Assembly: GCF_000156715.1 (NCBI RefSeq)
Contig: NZ_DS999316.1
Span: 45,908 to 109,907, forward strand
Length of the DNA stretch: 64,000 bases
Source of the DNA: Francisella philomiragia subsp. philomiragia ATCC 25015
GTDB lineage: Bacteria > Pseudomonadota > Gammaproteobacteria > Francisellales > Francisellaceae
Reading direction: 5' to 3'
The translations under genes were made by a program, and so were the position numbers. Of the stretch, positions 10,073 through 19,418 are shown one piece after another; position 1 is the stretch's first letter, and every line of letters starts with the position of its first letter. The notes below the pieces were generated by a model. The model searched no databases. It saw nothing but the letters and a program-made list of their open reading frames with translations, and was not told where the DNA came from.

Positions 10073-10897
10073 TTATACAGAAATTTTTGCTTTTATAGCT
10101 GGATGATGTTTATAATTCTGAAATTCAAAGTCTTCATATTTGTAATCAAATATAGAACTTGGTTTTCTTAAAATTTTAAGCGTTGGTAAGTCTAAAGGCT
10201 CTCTACTAAGTTGCTCATTTACTTGCTCTATATGATTGTTATAAATATGACAATCGCCACCAGACCAAATAAATTCACCAACATCAAGGTCACATTGCTG
10301 AGCAATCATGTGTGTTAGTAAAGAGTAGCTCGCAATATTAAATGGAACTCCCAAAAAGGCATCAGCACTTCTTTGTGTAAGCATACAAGATAACTTATTA
10401 TCAGCAACATAAAACTGGAACATTGCATGACAAGGTGGTAGGGCAGAATTACCTTTAGCGACATTCTCTTGAGGAGAGATTTTTTCTGAAGGAACAACAC
10501 AAGGATTCCATGCTGAGACAAGAATTCTACGTGAATTTGGATTGGTTTTTAGCATTTCAATTACTTCAGCAATTTGATCTATACCTTCGCCATTGAAGTC
10601 ACGCCATTGTTTACCATATATCGGTCCAAGTTCACCTTCTTCAGTTGCCCATTCGTTCCAAATTCTAACTTTATTATCATTTAGATATTTTACATTTGTG
10701 CTACCACTTAAAAACCATAACAGTTCATGAACAACACTTGGGATATGAATTTTTTTTGTAGTTACTAATGGGAAACCTTGTTGTAAATCAAAGCGCATTT
10801 GGTATCCAAAAATACTTGTTGTACCAGTACCTGTTCTATCGCCTTTATTAGTTCCATTGTCTTTTATATATTTTAGAAAGTTTAGATATTCTCGCAT
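10073..10897 (-). CDS. thyA: Thymidylate synthase
   Basis: Makes dTMP from dUMP with methylene-tetrahydrofolate. The catalytic Cys156 is in [13 protein letters not shown]; the phosphate-binding Arg is in GDRTGTGT at the N-terminus, with the paired [12 protein letters not shown] loop. [17 protein letters not shown] and DCHIYNNH complete the active site. At 274 residues it is about ten longer than the E. coli enzyme, mostly from an insert between NPC and the catalytic Cys. Its first 16 bases overlap the end of lgt, as in the usual lgt-thyA order, which points to translational coupling. Confidence 0.97.
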
Positions 10898-11688
10898 TTA
10901 TTCTTCCTTGTTCTTATGAAAACTATGATAAGAATTATTGCTCCTAACACTATCATAGGAATAGATAATATCTGTCCCATAGTCATCCAGTTAAAGAATA
11001 TATAACCATATTGTGGATCTGGCTGTCTGAAGAATTCACAAATAAATCTAGCGCTACCATATAGGAACATAAATAATCCTAATATTAAATAACGTGGTCT
11101 TTTTTTGATACTAACTAGCCATAATACTGTAAATAGTACAACACCTTCTAAAAAGAACTCAAATAGTTGAGAAGGGTATCTAGGTAAAGGTCCACCAGTA
11201 GGAAAAATCATTCCTATTGGAGAATCTGTAACTTTTCCCCATAACTCGCCATTTATGAAATTACCAATTCTACCAGCACCTAGACCTATAGGTACAACTG
11301 GAGCTACAAATTCGCCAAGGTCAAAGAAGTTAACTCCAAGTTTGCGTGCATATAGTGCAAATGCTATTAATACACCTATAAACCCTCCATGGAATGACAT
11401 ACCACCATCCCAGAGGAAAAACATTTGGAGAGGGTTATGAAAATAGTAGGGTAGATTGTAAAAGATTATATAGCCAATTCTACCGCCCAATATAACACCT
11501 AAAGCAATATAAAATGTTAAATCACCTGCTTGTTCAGGTTTGATAGGTGCCCATGATTTAACTTTTGCTCTGTATCTCAATAAATACCAGCCAGCAAAAA
11601 TACCGAATAAGTACATTAAACCATACCAGTGGACTTTTATAGGACCTAGATGTAAAGCAACTGGATCAATTTGAGGATAGTGTAACAT
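10882..11688 (-). CDS. lgt: Phosphatidylglycerol-prolipoprotein diacylglyceryl transferase
   Basis: First enzyme of lipoprotein maturation: moves diacylglycerol from phosphatidylglycerol to the lipobox Cys. A seven-helix membrane protein of normal length (268). H100-G101 in [11 protein letters not shown] is the essential HGGL-like motif, and the Lgt signature [13 protein letters not shown] at 139-151 supplies Arg140, Asn143, Asn146 and Glu148. It starts at ATG 11688, 18 bases after the rne stop, and overlaps thyA. It would act on the two lipoproteins encoded near 25.5-26.0 kb among others. Confidence 0.96.
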
Positions 11689-11706
11689 TAGATATAGCCT
11701 TGCTAT

Positions 11707-14379
11707 TTAGATTATTGATTGAGATTCAAAATCAAGAGCTGGAGAATAATTTATGTGTTCTGGCTCAGGTTGATTTTGTTTGTTAACTTTTTCAACTGTT
11801 TTTTCTTTTTTATTATTTTTAGTAGTTTTAGGCTTTTCTTTTTTTACGCTATTTTGCTCAGATGTTTTATCATCTTTTTCTAGTTTAGCTTTTTTAGATT
11901 GCTCTTCTTTTACAACTACTTCATCAACTATTTCAATAGTTTCTTTTATCTCTGTATGAATATTGTTGCTATCCTCTACTTCAGTGTTTTGGATTTTCTC
12001 GGCTTGTTTAGCCTTTTCAGCTTGTCTAGCAGCTTCTTTAAGAAGAGTTATTTCTTTATCGACTAAAACAGTATCAAATTTTAGATATTTACTAGTCTTT
12101 GCTTTTTCTTCAGTAGCTACTTTTGTAGCACCATCATCTTTTAAGCTATTATAGTTTTCTAAAACATCTTTAACCATAACAGAGACAAACTCTTCAGGAT
12201 TTTTAGATATTACTTTCTTGATATTGTCAGTTTTTTCAGCAGTTTGATTCTGATACTTAAGCTGAGTAATATCAACAACTTCTTCAGCATTATTAAGATT
12301 TAGGTTGTTACTTCTGCTACTACCACGATTGTTTGATTTTTTATCAAACTTATCACTACTTAATTTATTTTTGTTACGATCATTCCTATTGTCATTGTTT
12401 TTACGATCGTTACGCTGGTTATTGTCTCTTTCTTGCCTATTGTCTTGAGACTTTTGGACTTGAGGTTTTTGACCTTTATTATTATTTTTATTATCACTGC
12501 GATCATTATTATTAGCTTTGCGATCGTCACGTTGATTAATGTCTTTTTGCGGTCTGTTATCTTGAGACTTTTGAGGTTTTTGAGCTTTATCTTTATTGTT
12601 GTATTGTTTATTTTGAGGTTTCTTATTCTCAACAGCAATAACTTCATTACTACCTGTAAGCTTATCTAGTAGTTTACTGAAAAAACCTTTTTTCTTTGGC
12701 TCTTGCTTTTCACTAGTTTCGTTTGTGTTGTTTTGAACAGTAGTTTCAATATTCTTGTTTTCAAGTTTATTATCTTCCTTAGGGCTTACGCTCTGATCTT
12801 CAGATATAGGTTTACTTAGTTCAACAGCAGCAACTTTCTTTTTACCCGCTTTAGGAATTTCAACGTTGTATACATCTTCTATTAAGTCAGAACTGGTACG
12901 GTTTGATTTGTAGCTAGTACCCCAAATTCTTTGCATTTGAAACTTAGGAGACTCCATGTTGAAGTTAGGAATTAACATGACTTTAACTTCAGAGATTCTT
13001 TCAATTTCAACAATGCTATCTCTTTTCTCATTTAGTATATATGCAGCTATATCAACAGGGACCTGAACACGTATCTCATTAGTATCTTCTTTGATAGCCT
13101 CTGCTCTAATTTTACGTAAAATAGTAAGTGCAGTAGCTTGAGTTGTTTTTATGAAACCATGTCCGTCACAACGAGGGCACTTTTGCATTACACTTTCATT
13201 GATTGATGAGCTTAAGCGTTGTCTAGATATTTCAACAAGTCCAAGTTTAGATATGCGTGACATTTGAATGCGTGCTTTATCTTGCTGCAGAGCTTCCATT
13301 AATTTTTCTTCGACTTGCTTTCTATTTGGATAGAATGACATGTCAATAAAATCAACGATAACTAGGCCACCAAGATCTCTGATTCTAAGTTGACGAGCAA
13401 CTTCTTCAGCAGCTTCTAAGTTTGTTTTGAAAGCAGTAGTTTCAACATCTTCAGCTTTGTTAGCACGAGATGAGTTAACATCAATAGCAACCAAAGCTTC
13501 TGTTGTGTCAATTACAATAGAGCCACCAGAAGGTAATCTAATTTCTCTCTTATAGGCATTTTCTATTTGTTGATCGATACCAAACTGTGCAAATATAGGT
13601 AACTCTTCGTTGTATAACTTAACTTTGTTAATATCAAAACTTTGTCTAAGTAAGCCAAGTTGTCTTTTAACATCTTCATAGCATTCTTTAGAATCTACAA
13701 TAATTTCTTTAACATCTTCTTTTAGATGATCTCTAACTGTTCTGACGATTATGTCACTCTCTTTATGAAGTAGAGCAGGCTTTTTGATTTTATGATAAGC
13801 CTTAAATATTGAGTCCCATAATTCAACTAGAGTATCAAAGTCATGTTTTAACTCTTCAAAAGAACACTCTACACAAGCAGTTCTTGCAATTACACTCATA
13901 TTTTTAGGGATGTTTAAATCTTTTAGATATTTCTTAAGTTTTTCTCTATCCTCACCCTCTACACGACGTGAAATACCGCCACCATCTGGGTTGTTTGGTA
14001 GCAACACCATGTATGAGCCTGCAAGTGTGATAAATGTAGTTAAAGCTGCACCTTTATCACCACGCTCTTCTTTGTCAATCTGTACTATTAACTCTTGACC
14101 TTCTGAAAGAAGATGTGCAATATTTTCACCATTTGGTACGTCTTTTAGATAATACTCAGAAACTTCCTTGAATGGTAAAAAACCATTTTTATCTTCACCA
14201 TAGTTGACAAATATTGCATTTAAGCTCGGTTCAATTCTAGAAATATAGCCCTTATAAATATTGGCTTTTTTCTGTTCTCTATCAACATTTTCAATATCTA
14301 AATCAATAAGTTTTCCGTTATCTAGAGTAGCGATTCTTGTTTCTTCACTACTTTTACTATTTATTAGTATTTTCTTCAT
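11707..14379 (-). CDS. rne: Ribonuclease E/G family endoribonuclease, RNase E type
   Basis: Central mRNA-decay and RNA-processing endonuclease. An S1 RNA-binding domain lies at about 35-120. Catalytic metal ligands are Asp300 (AIDVNSSRA) and Asp343 (LVIVDFIDM), matching D303/D346 of the E. coli enzyme. The zinc-link CPRCDGHG has Cys401 and Cys404, at which the tetramer forms. The C-terminal half (about 510-890) is low-complexity and charged, rich in Asn, Lys, Arg, Asp and Gln with repeated DNRxxxDxNQRxDRK blocks. This looks like an unstructured scaffold and RNA-binding arm and makes RNase E more likely than the short RNase G. The 5' leader is long (see the entry at 14417), in keeping with autoregulation in this family. 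Confidence 0.93.
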   Translation of the reverse strand: MKKILINSKSSEETRIATLDNGKLIDLDIENVDREQKKANIYKGYISRIEPSLNAIFVNYGEDKNGFLPFKEVSEYYLKDVPNGENIAHLLSEGQELIVQIDKEERGDKGAALTTFITLAGSYMVLLPNNPDGGGISRRVEGEDREKLKKYLKDLNIPKNMSVIARTACVECSFEELKHDFDTLVELWDSIFKAYHKIKKPALLHKESDIIVRTVRDHLKEDVKEIIVDSKECYEDVKRQLGLLRQSFDINKVKLYNEELPIFAQFGIDQQIENAYKREIRLPSGGSIVIDTTEALVAIDVNSSRANKAEDVETTAFKTNLEAAEEVARQLRIRDLGGLVIVDFIDMSFYPNRKQVEEKLMEALQQDKARIQMSRISKLGLVEISRQRLSSSINESVMQKCPRCDGHGFIKTTQATALTILRKIRAEAIKEDTNEIRVQVPVDIAAYILNEKRDSIVEIERISEVKVMLIPNFNMESPKFQMQRIWGTSYKSNRTSSDLIEDVYNVEIPKAGKKKVAAVELSKPISEDQSVSPKEDNKLENKNIETTVQNNTNETSEKQEPKKKGFFSKLLDKLTGSNEVIAVENKKPQNKQYNNKDKAQKPQKSQDNRPQKDINQRDDRKANNNDRSDNKNNNKGQKPQVQKSQDNRQERDNNQRNDRKNNDNRNDRNKNKLSSDKFDKKSNNRGSSRSNNLNLNNAEEVVDITQLKYQNQTAEKTDNIKKVISKNPEEFVSVMVKDVLENYNSLKDDGATKVATEEKAKTSKYLKFDTVLVDKEITLLKEAARQAEKAKQAEKIQNTEVEDSNNIHTEIKETIEIVDEVVVKEEQSKKAKLEKDDKTSEQNSVKKEKPKTTKNNKKEKTVEKVNKQNQPEPEHINYSPALDFESQSII

Positions 14380-14416
14380 TTTTTAGTTAATTCCTTCAAT
14401 AATATAATGTTCATAA

Positions 14417-14464
14417 CTAGCTGTTTAATGAGCTAGCTCGTTAAGTTCAGACCTATTTTGGTCT
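14417..14464 (-). promoter_or_regulatory. Stem-loop-rich 5' leader upstream of rne (tentative)
   Basis: Between rne and the divergent desulfurase gene are 250 non-coding bases. Two inverted repeats sit close to rne: CTAGCT (14417-14422) with AGCTAG (14431-14436), and AGACC (14449-14453) with GGTCT (14460-14464). On the minus strand both would be in the rne leader. In E. coli the rne leader folds and serves autoregulation; a similar role here is inference only. Confidence 0.3.
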
Positions 14465-14629
14465 TTTTAATAAATCGCTTTTATAGACTATTTCATATAT
14501 GAAACTGACCAAATTTACCATCTTTAATCATGCGCCTATTTAGTTCGCGATTTTGTTAAAGTACTATGTACGCAATTATTTGATATAATATCAATATTAG
14601 CTAATAATTAAAAGAATTATTGATTTTTA

Positions 14630-15805
14630 ATGGGTCTTATTTATCTAGATTATGCAGCGACTACTCCACTTAGTCAAAATGTCAAAAAAACAATGCTAAA
14701 ATCGATTAGTGATGACTCTGATTTTTTTAACTCTGGATCATCAACTTATGAGCAGGCTTTATTAGTTCGCGATAAAATTGAGCAAGCAAGGGTATCTATA
14801 GCAGATAGTTTGTCTGTCTTGCCTAGAGAGATTATTTTTACATCAGGAGCTACTGAGTCAAATAACCTTGCAATAAAAGGAGCAGCTTATGCTTATCAAA
14901 ATAAAGGTAAGCATATAATTACATCAAAAGTTGAACATAAAGCAGTACTTGATGTTTGTGGTTTTTTAGAAACTAAGGGATTTGAAGTTACGTACTTGGA
15001 TGTAGATGGATTTGGACAGATTGATTCAGAGCAACTTAAAAAAGCTATTAAACAAGAGACTATTCTTATAAGTCTAATGGCTGTAAATAATGAGCTAGGT
15101 ACTCTAAATAATCTTCGTGAGATCGGTAAGCTAACTATGCAGAGTGGTATAATTTTTCATGTTGATGCAGCTCAAGGATATGGCAAGATTGATATTGATA
15201 TAAATGATATGAATATCGATTTGTTATCGGTATCTGGACATAAAATTTATGCTCCAAAAGGTGTGGGATTTTTATATGTGAGATCTAAAAGGCCAAAAGT
15301 TAAGCTAGAAAAACAGATACATGGTGGAGCTCAGGAATTTAATCTAAGAGCAGGAACATTAGCGAATTATCAGATATTTGCATTAGCTGAGGCTGTAAAA
15401 GAGATGTTTGCTAATAGACAGAATAATCTGCAGTACATAAAGGATTTGCGAGATACTTTTTTGGATATTATTAAAGAAATTGATGATATAAAGATAAATA
15501 CAAAACTTGATAATAGCTATCCTGGTATTTTAAGCATTACTTTTGTAGGTGTAAAAGGTGAAACTTTGTTAGCAATGCTTGGTGGTATTTGTATGTCTAT
15601 GGGGTCTGCGTGTAATTCTCAGGCTGTTAAACCATCTCATGTTTTGGTTGCTATTGGTTTGAGCGCTGATCAGGCAGAGTCTACGATAAGAATTTCATTT
15701 GGTCTACATACTTCAAGAGAGCAGGTTGTATTAGCTGCTAAAATACTAATAGAAAAAGTTAAGCTTTTGAGAGCTATATCTCCACCGGGAGAAGAAAATG
15801 TATAA
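14630..15805 (+). CDS. Cysteine desulfurase (NifS/IscS-like, class V aminotransferase fold)
   Basis: Removes sulfur from cysteine as an enzyme persulfide for Fe-S cluster or thio-compound synthesis. The PLP-binding Lys205 is in SGHKIYAPKGVG, and His103 in EHKAVL stacks on the cofactor. Asp179 and Gln182 are in HVDAAQGYGK, and the catalytic Cys328 is in MGSACNSQ. The length (391) is near IscS, but no iscU, iscA or hsc genes follow, so I do not call it iscS. It overlaps by 8 bp the next gene, which looks like a small SufE-type partner, suggesting a dedicated two-protein sulfur-transfer unit. Confidence 0.9.
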   Translation: MGLIYLDYAATTPLSQNVKKTMLKSISDDSDFFNSGSSTYEQALLVRDKIEQARVSIADSLSVLPREIIFTSGATESNNLAIKGAAYAYQNKGKHIITSKVEHKAVLDVCGFLETKGFEVTYLDVDGFGQIDSEQLKKAIKQETILISLMAVNNELGTLNNLREIGKLTMQSGIIFHVDAAQGYGKIDIDINDMNIDLLSVSGHKIYAPKGVGFLYVRSKRPKVKLEKQIHGGAQEFNLRAGTLANYQIFALAEAVKEMFANRQNNLQYIKDLRDTFLDIIKEIDDIKINTKLDNSYPGILSITFVGVKGETLLAMLGGICMSMGSACNSQAVKPSHVLVAIGLSADQAESTIRISFGLHTSREQVVLAAKILIEKVKLLRAISPPGEENV

Positions 15806-16127
15806 TGATTTGGTAAAGAAACTTCTTGCGGAGGTTAATTTTGAAGATGCTGTTATCTTGCCGAAGCAAGTCAAATATTGTGTGATTGATAATTTTTCGG
15901 TTATAGAGATGTATATTTCTGAAGAAAAAATCTCATTTAGAGTTTATGGCGATGCTTATATGCTAGCAATGATAAAATGGTTACAAAAAAAATTACAACA
16001 TAAAGCTGATATCAAGAAAATATCGCTACAAGAGCTTGTGAAGGAGTTTGATTTGCCTGAGTTTAAATATAGGAATGCTTCGCAAATAATCGAACTTATT
16101 GAGAAAATAAATGCAGCAGTTGTATGA
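15798..16127 (+). CDS. Short SufE-like sulfur acceptor (putative)
   Basis: A 109-residue protein without an obvious name. By eye it aligns with the SufE/CsdE fold. VKYCVIDN with Cys28 falls where SufE has its persulfide-accepting Cys (VPGCQSQVW). FRVYGDAYMLAMIKWL matches the 'GDSDAAIVKGL' region, and the end, DLPEFKYRNASQIIELIEKI, matches the 'L..HLTPSRSQGLEAMI..I' tail. About 20-25 residues of the usual SufE N-terminus are missing. It begins inside the end of the cysteine desulfurase gene and its own end overlaps recO, so the three are translationally coupled. The role as sulfur acceptor is inference from alignment and context. Confidence 0.55.
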   Translation: MYNDLVKKLLAEVNFEDAVILPKQVKYCVIDNFSVIEMYISEEKISFRVYGDAYMLAMIKWLQKKLQHKADIKKISLQELVKEFDLPEFKYRNASQIIELIEKINAAVV

Positions 16128-16812
16128 TTTTTATATATTGCACCAGTGCAAATATCAAGAAAATTCTCTACTTGTGAGTATATTCACTCGAGAGTTTGGT
16201 AAGATTTCGGGGTTAATAAGAGTTAATAAGAAAACGATAAACCTATATCAGCCTTTGGTTAAATTAAGAGGGCAAATTAGTCTTGCTAAAAAATCAGATG
16301 GATTATCTAAAATCTATAACGTAGAGTTTGTTGAGTCATTCTATCAAAACACATATATAAATCTATTATCATTGCAGTACATGAATGAGTTGATATATCT
16401 GCTACTGAGTTATTCTCATGAAGAAGAGTTTTTATTTGAGAAATATGGTTTTATTCTAAAAAATATAAATGAAATTAATTATAAATATTTGTTGAGAATG
16501 TTTGAGCTTGAGTTGCTAGATAGTCTTGGGCAGGGGATTTATGTCGATTGTGATATTGATGGTATGCTTATTGATGAGAGTTTAAATTACTCGATACTTA
16601 CCGCGGGCTTTAAAAAAAATTTATCAGCTATTCCAAATAGTATTGCTGGGAAAAATCTCTTGAAAATCAATCAATCAGTGAGCTCATGGACTGATGAGGA
16701 TCTAAAAGCCATTTCTAAAGTTACTCGTGCCTATATTGATTATGCTTTAGCTGGTAAGCAGTTAAGAAGTCGTAAACTTTTAATAGATTATTTGAATTTG
16801 GGTAAAAAATAG
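16111..16812 (+). CDS. recO: DNA repair protein RecO
   Basis: Part of the RecFOR pathway that loads RecA at gaps and anneals SSB-coated strands. The N-terminal OB-fold begins LYDFYILHQCKYQENSLLVSIFTREFG, characteristic of RecO. The C-terminal helical part ends with SRKLLIDYLNLGK, which resembles the RecO tail (SR.LL). The length (233) is normal. No zinc-finger Cys are present, as in proteobacterial RecO. The start ATG at 16111 lies inside the preceding SufE-like gene (17 bp overlap). Confidence 0.9.
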   Translation: MQQLYDFYILHQCKYQENSLLVSIFTREFGKISGLIRVNKKTINLYQPLVKLRGQISLAKKSDGLSKIYNVEFVESFYQNTYINLLSLQYMNELIYLLLSYSHEEEFLFEKYGFILKNINEINYKYLLRMFELELLDSLGQGIYVDCDIDGMLIDESLNYSILTAGFKKNLSAIPNSIAGKNLLKINQSVSSWTDEDLKAISKVTRAYIDYALAGKQLRSRKLLIDYLNLGKK

Positions 16813-16821
16813 TCTTTATAA

Positions 16822-17472
16822 TTATATTTTGTTAGAGAGCCTGTTCTTAAATGCTTTGATGAAAGATATTGTAGGTGGTATCAAAGATACAACAATAATT
16901 AAAATTACAAATAGGCCGAAATATTTTTTGACAAAAGCATTATTGCTAAAGAAGAATGCTAAGTAGACAATAGAGTATACCCATATAAAAGCACCAAGAA
17001 TTCCCATTAATACAAATTTAGGATATCTCATGCGTGCCATGCCGGCTGTGAAAGGCATAAATGTTCTTACAAGTGGTGTAAATCTTGCTAATATGATTGC
17101 AGCAGCACCATATTTATTAAAAAATTCTTGTGCTTTAAGTAGGTGAGCTGTTTTGAGAATTTTTGCATCATCTTTAAAAATTCGTTTACCGACCATTCTG
17201 CCAAGGAAATAGTTGCATGAGTCACCACATACAGCTGCAGCTACAAGTATTGGAGCTAATACATGTACATTTAAGCTAGTCGCAGCTCCAGTAAGTCCTA
17301 GTGCAAAAAGTAAAGAGTCGCCAGGTAAAAAGGGTGTTACCACAAGCCCAGTTTCACAAAAAATCACTAAAAAAAGTAATAAATAAGTCCAATCACCAAG
17401 TATATTAATATATGTGCTAATAAATTGATCTAGATGTAGGATAATATGAAATAATGCTGAAATCGTATCCAT
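16822..17472 (-). CDS. DedA family membrane protein (copy 1)
   Basis: An integral membrane protein of the DedA/SNARE-associated family, bacterial relatives of lipid scramblases that recycle undecaprenyl phosphate and phospholipids and need membrane potential. FCETGLVVTPFLPGDSLLFALG is the signature with acidic Glu near residue 41 and Asp in PGDS; ILARFTPLVRTFMPFTAGMARM holds the conserved Arg pair. It has five or so hydrophobic segments, 216 residues. A second DedA gene lies 56 bp upstream on the same strand, so the pair is an old duplication with clear divergence. The exact lipid substrate is unknown. Confidence 0.9.
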   Translation of the reverse strand: MDTISALFHIILHLDQFISTYINILGDWTYLLLFLVIFCETGLVVTPFLPGDSLLFALGLTGAATSLNVHVLAPILVAAAVCGDSCNYFLGRMVGKRIFKDDAKILKTAHLLKAQEFFNKYGAAAIILARFTPLVRTFMPFTAGMARMRYPKFVLMGILGAFIWVYSIVYLAFFFSNNAFVKKYFGLFVILIIVVSLIPPTISFIKAFKNRLSNKI

Positions 17473-17528
17473 AAATTATTCATTTTGAATGTTTTGTCGT
17501 TAGATTATAAAAAAATAATATCTAAAGG

Positions 17529-18155
17529 TTAAGTTCTTTTTACTTTTATTTTATTTATAATCCCTTTTATAACCATTTGAATCACAACTACAGCTACAAT
17601 AATGGCAATAATTAAGCTCAGATATTGTTTAACAAAATAGTTGTCACTAAAGAAATATACTGTATATGTAATTGAAAAAGACCAAATAATAGCTGATATG
17701 GCTCCTAATGTAACGAATTTGGCATAGTTCATGTTGCTAACTCCAGCAACAAATGGAGTAATCGTTCTAACAAAGGCTATAAAGCGTGAAAAAATTATTG
17801 CTTTTGTACCGTATTTATCCAAAAATTCTTTGGTTTTAATTAAATATGCTTTTTTGAGGATTCTAGCATGTGTACTAAATAATTTCTCACCAATAAATTT
17901 ACCAGTAATATAGTTGCAGGAGTCTCCGATAATAGCTCCTAAACAAATTGATAGAACCGCTAAATGAATGTTGATACTTGTTGCAGCAGCAGTTACACCA
18001 ATTGTAAATAGTAAGGAGTCACCGGGGAAAAATATTCCAAGAACAATTCCAGTTTCACAAAAAATGATAAAAAACAGTAGTATATAAAACCAAACACCTA
18101 AAATATCTATGAAGTAATTTATATACTCATTAAAATGGATAATAAAATCAAACAT
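17529..18155 (-). CDS. DedA family membrane protein (copy 2)
   Basis: Paralogue of the downstream gene, with the same landmarks: FCETGIVLGIFFPGDSLLFTIG and FSRFIAFVRTITPFVAGVSNM. It is 208 residues with a lysine-rich end. As with other DedA proteins it should sit in the inner membrane and move or flip lipids. It ends the run fau-bolA-dedA-dedA; the gap to bolA is only four bases. The conserved Arg residues in the R-F-x3-V-R motif are intact in both copies, so neither looks decayed. Confidence 0.9.
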   Translation of the reverse strand: MFDFIIHFNEYINYFIDILGVWFYILLFFIIFCETGIVLGIFFPGDSLLFTIGVTAAATSINIHLAVLSICLGAIIGDSCNYITGKFIGEKLFSTHARILKKAYLIKTKEFLDKYGTKAIIFSRFIAFVRTITPFVAGVSNMNYAKFVTLGAISAIIWSFSITYTVYFFSDNYFVKQYLSLIIAIIVAVVVIQMVIKGIINKIKVKRT

Positions 18156-18159
18156 TGCT

Positions 18160-18426
18160 CTACTCCGGTTTGATTTTTATTGATAAAGCATGAATTTGTG
18201 GCATAAGTGATTGTGTACATCTGAATATTTCTTTATGTGCTTTAATCTTTGCCATATCACTTAACTTTTTAGATGAAACATTGACTAAATAGTGGTATTT
18301 ACCTTCTATAAACCCTCTGTGTTTTGCGTGCTTGTGTGTTTCATCTATTATTTCAATTGTTGCTAGAGGATCAAGTTCAGATAGTATTTTGTTTTTAATT
18401 TCATTAGCTAGAGTAGTACTATCCAT
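18160..18426 (-). CDS. bolA: BolA family protein
   Basis: A small (88-residue) BolA-fold protein. BolA proteins pair with monothiol glutaredoxins to bind or pass on Fe-S clusters and some act as regulators. The motif KHRGFIEGKYHYLVNVSSKKLSDMAKIKAHKEIF contains the helix-turn-helix-like segment and a conserved His. The tail QSLMPQIHALSIKIKPE has the family's conserved IHAL. It may be the BolA or the YrbA/IbaG subtype; the H-x3-H-R-G arrangement favours BolA. It lies between fau and the DedA genes with spacings of three and four bases, so all are one transcript. Confidence 0.85.
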   Translation of the reverse strand: MDSTTLANEIKNKILSELDPLATIEIIDETHKHAKHRGFIEGKYHYLVNVSSKKLSDMAKIKAHKEIFRCTQSLMPQIHALSIKIKPE

Positions 18427-18429
18427 ATT

Positions 18430-18978
18430 TTATAATATCCTCGTAGGTGTAATAATTAAATCAAGCTTAATATCATATATATCTATGATGATATCATCAT
18501 TTTGCTGTTCATCAAAGGCTATGCCTATAGTTAAAGGGGAATTGCAGTTTTTTTTGAAGCTTAAAGTATAGTCATAGAAACCTCCTCCCATGCCCATTCT
18601 GAATTTATCTCTATTGAAACCAACAATTGGCACGATAATAATATCAAGTTCCCAAGCAGAAATGATCTCAGTTACTGAATATCTAGGTTCTTTAATCCTA
18701 TATTTATTCAGATAATACTCTTTTGAATCTTTTGCGAACCATAAACTATGTTTTATAAAAGGGTGAACTATAGGTAAATAAATATTTCTGAAGTTGTTAT
18801 TGATTAAGGATGTATTAACTTCATTTTTAAGAGAAACAAAACTAGCTACTTTGGGATCTGAGAAGTTGTTTTTAATATAATCTATGACTTTAAAGTTGAT
18901 TTTAGATGATAGTTCATCTTTATCATTTAGATTGTTCCTAATATTTAAGAGTTCTCGGCGTATATGCTCTTTGTTCAT
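18430..18978 (-). CDS. fau: 5-formyltetrahydrofolate cyclo-ligase
   Basis: Converts 5-formyl-THF to 5,10-methenyl-THF with ATP. The family signature is FRMGMGGGFYDYTLSF (G-M-G-G-G-x-Y-D), and the N-terminal R-x-E-L-L-N-I-R segment is also typical. VPIVGFNRDKFRMG gives the folate pocket. The length (182) is standard. As in E. coli, where ssrS is followed by ygfA (fau), the 6S RNA gene lies directly upstream on the same strand, and this conserved pairing strengthens both calls. A processed transcript carrying 6S then fau is likely. Confidence 0.93.
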   Translation of the reverse strand: MNKEHIRRELLNIRNNLNDKDELSSKINFKVIDYIKNNFSDPKVASFVSLKNEVNTSLINNNFRNIYLPIVHPFIKHSLWFAKDSKEYYLNKYRIKEPRYSVTEIISAWELDIIIVPIVGFNRDKFRMGMGGGFYDYTLSFKKNCNSPLTIGIAFDEQQNDDIIIDIYDIKLDLIITPTRIL

Positions 18979-18995
18979 GACTAAAACTATAATAA

Positions 18996-19193
18996 TTAGT
19001 TGTCCAGATTACCGTTTTAGTTCAATATTCTTGATCCCTATGGTATCAAGTTTGGGTGCCATAGTTCCAACGTTGGGCTTCTTTGTGAATGCATGGCATC
19101 AAAGCTTGCTCTCTAGTTCAAACACCAAGCTCCCTATTCTAAGTAGTATCGGTACAAGATTGTAACTAAATCACCAATAACCCAGACAACTAA
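18996..19193 (-). ncRNA. ssrS: 6S RNA
   Basis: About 198 nt that can close as one long rod: TTAGTTGTC (18996-19004) pairs perfectly with GACAACTAA (19185-19193). Read on the minus strand, the 3' arm has the hairpin CTTGATACCATAGGGATCAAG-type element (+ strand 19030-19050), which lines up with the CCTTGAACCAAGGGTTCAAGG hairpin of E. coli 6S RNA. A TGGTG..GCAAGC block matches the arm next to the central bubble. The gene sits immediately upstream of fau, the classic ssrS-ygfA arrangement. 6S RNA mimics an open promoter and sequesters sigma70 RNA polymerase in stationary phase. The ends are set from the closing stem and could be off by several bases. Confidence 0.85.
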
Positions 19194-19211
19194 ACTTTTG
19201 AATACATGGGT

Positions 19212-19240
19212 ATTATAAACAACAACATCTTCTCTTTGAA
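19212..19240 (-). promoter_or_regulatory. Putative sigma70 promoter for 6S RNA
   Basis: On the minus strand: -35-like TTCAAA (19235-19240), 17 bases, then a perfect TATAAT (19212-19217). It would start transcription near 19205, about ten bases before the closing stem of 6S RNA. Confidence 0.6.
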
Positions 19241-19418
19241 TAATTTACACTAAAAAGTTTATAGATATATTGCTTGACTTTAGCTGATTTAAGTTATCTA
19301 TTTTTAGTGTGTTGAAGGTGACTATCTTATTAGACTAATACTTTAAAAAAATACCTATAACTAATTATCTATATACAGTAAAATATCATTTAATAATATA
19401 TAAAATAAAATTCTATCT

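Noticed and set aside
12333..12669. Overlapping plus-strand and shifted-frame open frames in the rne tail
   Set aside because: They are shadows of the low-complexity Asn/Lys/Asp-rich C-terminal arm of RNase E.
18884..19165. A plus-strand open frame across the fau start and 6S RNA
   Set aside because: It is antisense to fau and to the 6S RNA with no ribosome site; the RNA structure explains the sequence.
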